From positions 1 to 7,861 of the forward strand of contig JABAAI010000042.1 of assembly GCA_014238825.1 (NCBI GenBank): a stretch of DNA of 7,861 nt, in the 5' to 3' direction. The position numbers and the translations under genes were made by a program. Source of the DNA: Leptospirales bacterium (GTDB taxonomy: Bacteria > Spirochaetota > Leptospiria > Leptospirales > Leptonemataceae). Of this stretch, positions 6,403 to 7,861 are shown piece by piece. Position 1 is the stretch's first letter. Every line of letters starts with the position of its first letter. The notes beneath the pieces were generated by a model that saw only the letters and a program-made list of their open reading frames with translations, was not told the DNA's origin and searched no databases.

Positions 6403-7542
6403 ATGCCTCATCGAATTGCAGTATTATCAGGAGATGGGATTGGACCAGAAGTGATGTCTGTTTGCCTAGATGTTTTAGAAGCTGCTTTAGGTGATAAAAG
6501 TGCTCTTTTTTCTTTCGAAGAAGCAGCCGTAGGAGGTGTTGGAATTGATAAGTGTGGCAAGGCGTTACCAGCAGAAACTCTAAGCTTATGTGAGAGTAGT
6601 GATGCTATTCTCTTTGGCTCGGTTGGAGGACCAAAGTGGGAACATCTTCCTCCAGATAAACAACCAGAACGAGGAGCCCTTCTTCCTTTGCGTAAGCACT
6701 TTGATCTCTTTGCGAATATGAGACCAGTTAAGGCCTATCCAGAGTTGTCTCATTCCTGTCCTTTGCGTGAAGAGATAATGCAGGATGGAGTAGATATTAT
6801 GGTGCTCCGTGAACTTACCGGAGGCATTTATTTTGGTAATCCTTCAGGTAGAGATGGTGAGGGTCAAAATGAACGAGGATTTGATACGATGGAATATCAC
6901 CGTTATGAGATTGAACGAATTGCACAATTAGCTTTGGAAACTGCTAGCAAACGCAAACAACATGTTACTAGTGTAGATAAGGCTAATGTTCTGTCTAGTA
7001 TGGTCTTTTGGCGTGAAGTTGTTATTGATAAAGCAAGGGTATATAATGAAGAGCAAAAAATTGCTAAAAAAATGAAAGTAGAATTAAATCATCTCTACGT
7101 AGATAATGCTGCTATGCAGATAATCTTGGCACCTCATAATTTTGATGTGCTTCTTTGTGGTAATTTATTTGGTGATATTATCAGTGATGAGGCCTCTATT
7201 TTGGGAGGCAGTTTAGGTATGCTACCTAGTGCTTCTTTGTCATCTCACAAAAGTGGGGAAGGATATTTTGGCTTATACGAACCAGCCGGTGGTAGTGCTC
7301 CAGAAATTGCAGGTAAGTCTGTTGCAAATCCTATTGCTCAAATTCTTTCCGGTGCCTTACTTTTAGCTCACAGTTTTAATATGACTGAAACGGCTAGCAG
7401 AATCGAGAATGCTATTCATGAAGCTATTCGTAGCGGTGCGCGTACTAATGATATTGCTAATAAGAAGTTATTTACAAAAGATAAAGAAGAGACTATCAGC
7501 ACTATAGAAATGGGACAAGAAATTAAGTTAAAATTAACTTAA
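6403..7542 (+). CDS. leuB: 3-isopropylmalate dehydrogenase (LeuB)
   Basis: LeuB oxidatively decarboxylates 3-isopropylmalate to 2-oxoisocaproate with NAD+, the third step of leucine synthesis, in the cytoplasm. The 379-residue protein begins with [15 protein letters not shown] and shows [26 protein letters not shown] (typical LeuB substrate region), [11 protein letters not shown] with R136 and the catalytic Tyr143, VDKANVL with the catalytic Lys193, metal-ligand aspartates D234 (VDNAAMQ), D258 and D262 ([16 protein letters not shown]). The nucleotide loop is [13 protein letters not shown] (293-305), with Glu301 where many LeuB proteins have Asp; an acidic residue here fits NAD rather than NADP. 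It is somewhat longer than the usual 350-363 residues, partly from a Ser/Lys/Gly insertion after SASL (around 277-286). The ATG at 6403 is the only sensible start, since an in-frame TAA lies at 6388-6390. No Shine-Dalgarno sequence sits at normal distance. No leuA, leuC or leuD is in the window. Confidence 0.97.
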   Translation: MPHRIAVLSGDGIGPEVMSVCLDVLEAALGDKSALFSFEEAAVGGVGIDKCGKALPAETLSLCESSDAILFGSVGGPKWEHLPPDKQPERGALLPLRKHFDLFANMRPVKAYPELSHSCPLREEIMQDGVDIMVLRELTGGIYFGNPSGRDGEGQNERGFDTMEYHRYEIERIAQLALETASKRKQHVTSVDKANVLSSMVFWREVVIDKARVYNEEQKIAKKMKVELNHLYVDNAAMQIILAPHNFDVLLCGNLFGDIISDEASILGGSLGMLPSASLSSHKSGEGYFGLYEPAGGSAPEIAGKSVANPIAQILSGALLLAHSFNMTETASRIENAIHEAIRSGARTNDIANKKLFTKDKEETISTIEMGQEIKLKLT

Positions 7543-7556
7543 TTATAAAGAAACTT

Positions 7557-7590
7557 AGGCGTTGGTACAATATATCCAACGCCTTTATAT
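7557..7590 (+). terminator. Intrinsic terminator after leuB, possibly bidirectional
   Basis: AGGCGTTGG (7557-7565) and CCAACGCCT (7576-7584) are perfect complements around a 10-base loop, giving a nine-pair stem that is GC-rich for this region. On the plus strand it is followed by TTTATAT, a modest T-tract suited to leuB, 14 bases after its stop. On the minus strand the tail is AAGTTTCTTT, weaker but possible for the convergent lysine-rich gene. Confidence 0.75.
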
Positions 7591-7599
7591 GTTAAAAGA

Positions 7600-7614
7600 C
7601 ATTACGACGTAATG
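7600..7614. repeat. Perfect short palindrome just beyond the lysine-rich gene
   Basis: CATTACG and CGTAATG flank a single central base, two bases past the stop codon of the lysine-rich gene. Read on the minus strand it can fold with a small loop and is followed by TCTTTT, so it may be the terminator of that gene. As DNA it is equally a good two-fold-symmetric protein site. The sequence alone does not decide. Confidence 0.45.
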
Positions 7615-7616
7615 CT

Positions 7617-7856
7617 TTAAAAAATCGATGGACCAGAATCTCCAAATCCAAAAGTATTTGAAGAAGTCTTTGGAGCACTTCTTTTACTAGTACTTCCTTT
7701 AAAGAATCCCCTCTTAGCTACTTTCTTTTTAGCTACTTTCTTTTTAGCTACTTTTTTCTTAGCTACTTTTTTCTTAGCTACTTTTTTCTTAGCTACTTTT
7801 TTTCTAGCTGGTTTTTTCTTAGCTACTTTTCTTCTAGCTGGTTTTTTCTTAACCAT
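7617..7856 (-). CDS. Small lysine-rich pentapeptide-repeat protein, histone H1-like
   Basis: A 79-residue, very basic protein. Residues 1-49 are made of Lys/Arg-rich pentapeptides with Val-Ala or Pro-Ala recurring every five residues (nine such pairs at positions 6 to 47, mostly KKKVA). Residues 50-79 are different: RGFF, a Ser/Thr/Lys stretch, and a tail ending in FGFGDSGPSIF. There is no signal peptide or hydrophobic membrane segment. Such Lys/Ala/Val/Pro repeats are known from bacterial histone H1-like proteins and basic nucleoid-binding tails, so DNA or RNA binding in the cytoplasm is the natural inference. I do not recognise the C-terminal tail. The ATG at 7856-7854 is directly preceded by an in-frame TAA, so the N-terminus is complete in the window. 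The promoter lies outside. Because low-complexity frames can be spurious, the structured stop, the distinct tail and the flanking terminator-like signals are what persuade me it is a gene. Confidence 0.75.
   Translation of the reverse strand: MVKKKPARRKVAKKKPARKKVAKKKVAKKKVAKKKVAKKKVAKKKVAKRGFFKGSTSKRSAPKTSSNTFGFGDSGPSIF
7712..7850. repeat. 15-bp tandem repeat array encoding KKKVA-type pentapeptides
   Basis: AGCTAC or AGCTGG on the plus strand recurs at exact 15-base steps: 7716, 7731, 7746, 7761, 7776, 7791, 7806, 7821 and 7836. Three consecutive units (7746-7790) are identical in all 15 bases, and the two at 7716 and 7731 are identical to each other, which points to recent duplication. The period is a multiple of three, so unit gain or loss would keep the reading frame. 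Homopolymer runs of six or more T (A on the coding strand) inside units could also slip. Confidence 0.9.
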
Positions 7857-7861
7857 TTATT

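Noticed and set aside
6369..6494. Out-of-frame 41-codon reading frame with TTG start entering leuB
   Set aside because: Its only support is the upstream GAGGTGAT and a few Leu codons. Most of it overlaps leuB in another frame and the peptide resembles nothing I know. It is raised within the leader finding but not listed as a gene.
1..7861. Mobile element, CRISPR array or defence island
   Set aside because: No transposase, integrase, terminal repeats, spaced direct repeats or defence-protein motifs were seen. The only tandem repeat is coding and in frame.

Overview
This is an AT-rich bacterial window made almost entirely of housekeeping genes. It carries two mismatch-repair genes (mutL, mutS), a Holliday-junction gene (ruvA), a leucine-biosynthesis gene (leuB), an FMN-dependent nitronate monooxygenase/FabK-type oxidoreductase, the start of a coenzyme A biosynthesis gene (coaBC), and a small lysine-rich repeat protein. 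I see no phage, transposon, CRISPR, tRNA or rRNA signal and no convincing novel system.

The organism looks like a low-GC bacterium that uses endonuclease-type MutL and no MutH, has leucine biosynthesis, and uses TTG starts freely (mutL and, by my reading, ruvA). The wording of the LeuB and MutS proteins reminds me of spirochaetes. That is recall, not a search, so I hold it with low confidence.

Layout: positions 2903 to 1 form a tight leftward cluster, oxidoreductase - mutL - coaBC. The first two genes overlap by 4 bases (TTGA) and coaBC starts within the tandem stop codons of mutL, so co-transcription and translational coupling are likely. An 80-base divergent gap separates this cluster from rightward mutS (2984-5533). 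mutS converges on leftward ruvA across a 22-base gap. ruvA and leuB diverge from a 232-base AT-rich region (6171-6402) that holds candidate promoters and a perfect inverted repeat. leuB (6403-7542) converges on the lysine-rich gene (7856-7617), and the gap between them carries a strong hairpin and a second short palindrome.

Functionally, MutS and MutL form the mismatch-recognition and strand-nicking pair, and both carry plausible sliding-clamp-binding motifs. RuvA acts with RuvB (not in this window) on Holliday junctions. LeuB is isolated from any other leu gene here. The lysine-rich protein probably binds nucleic acid, and its coding DNA is a 15-bp tandem repeat prone to copy-number change.
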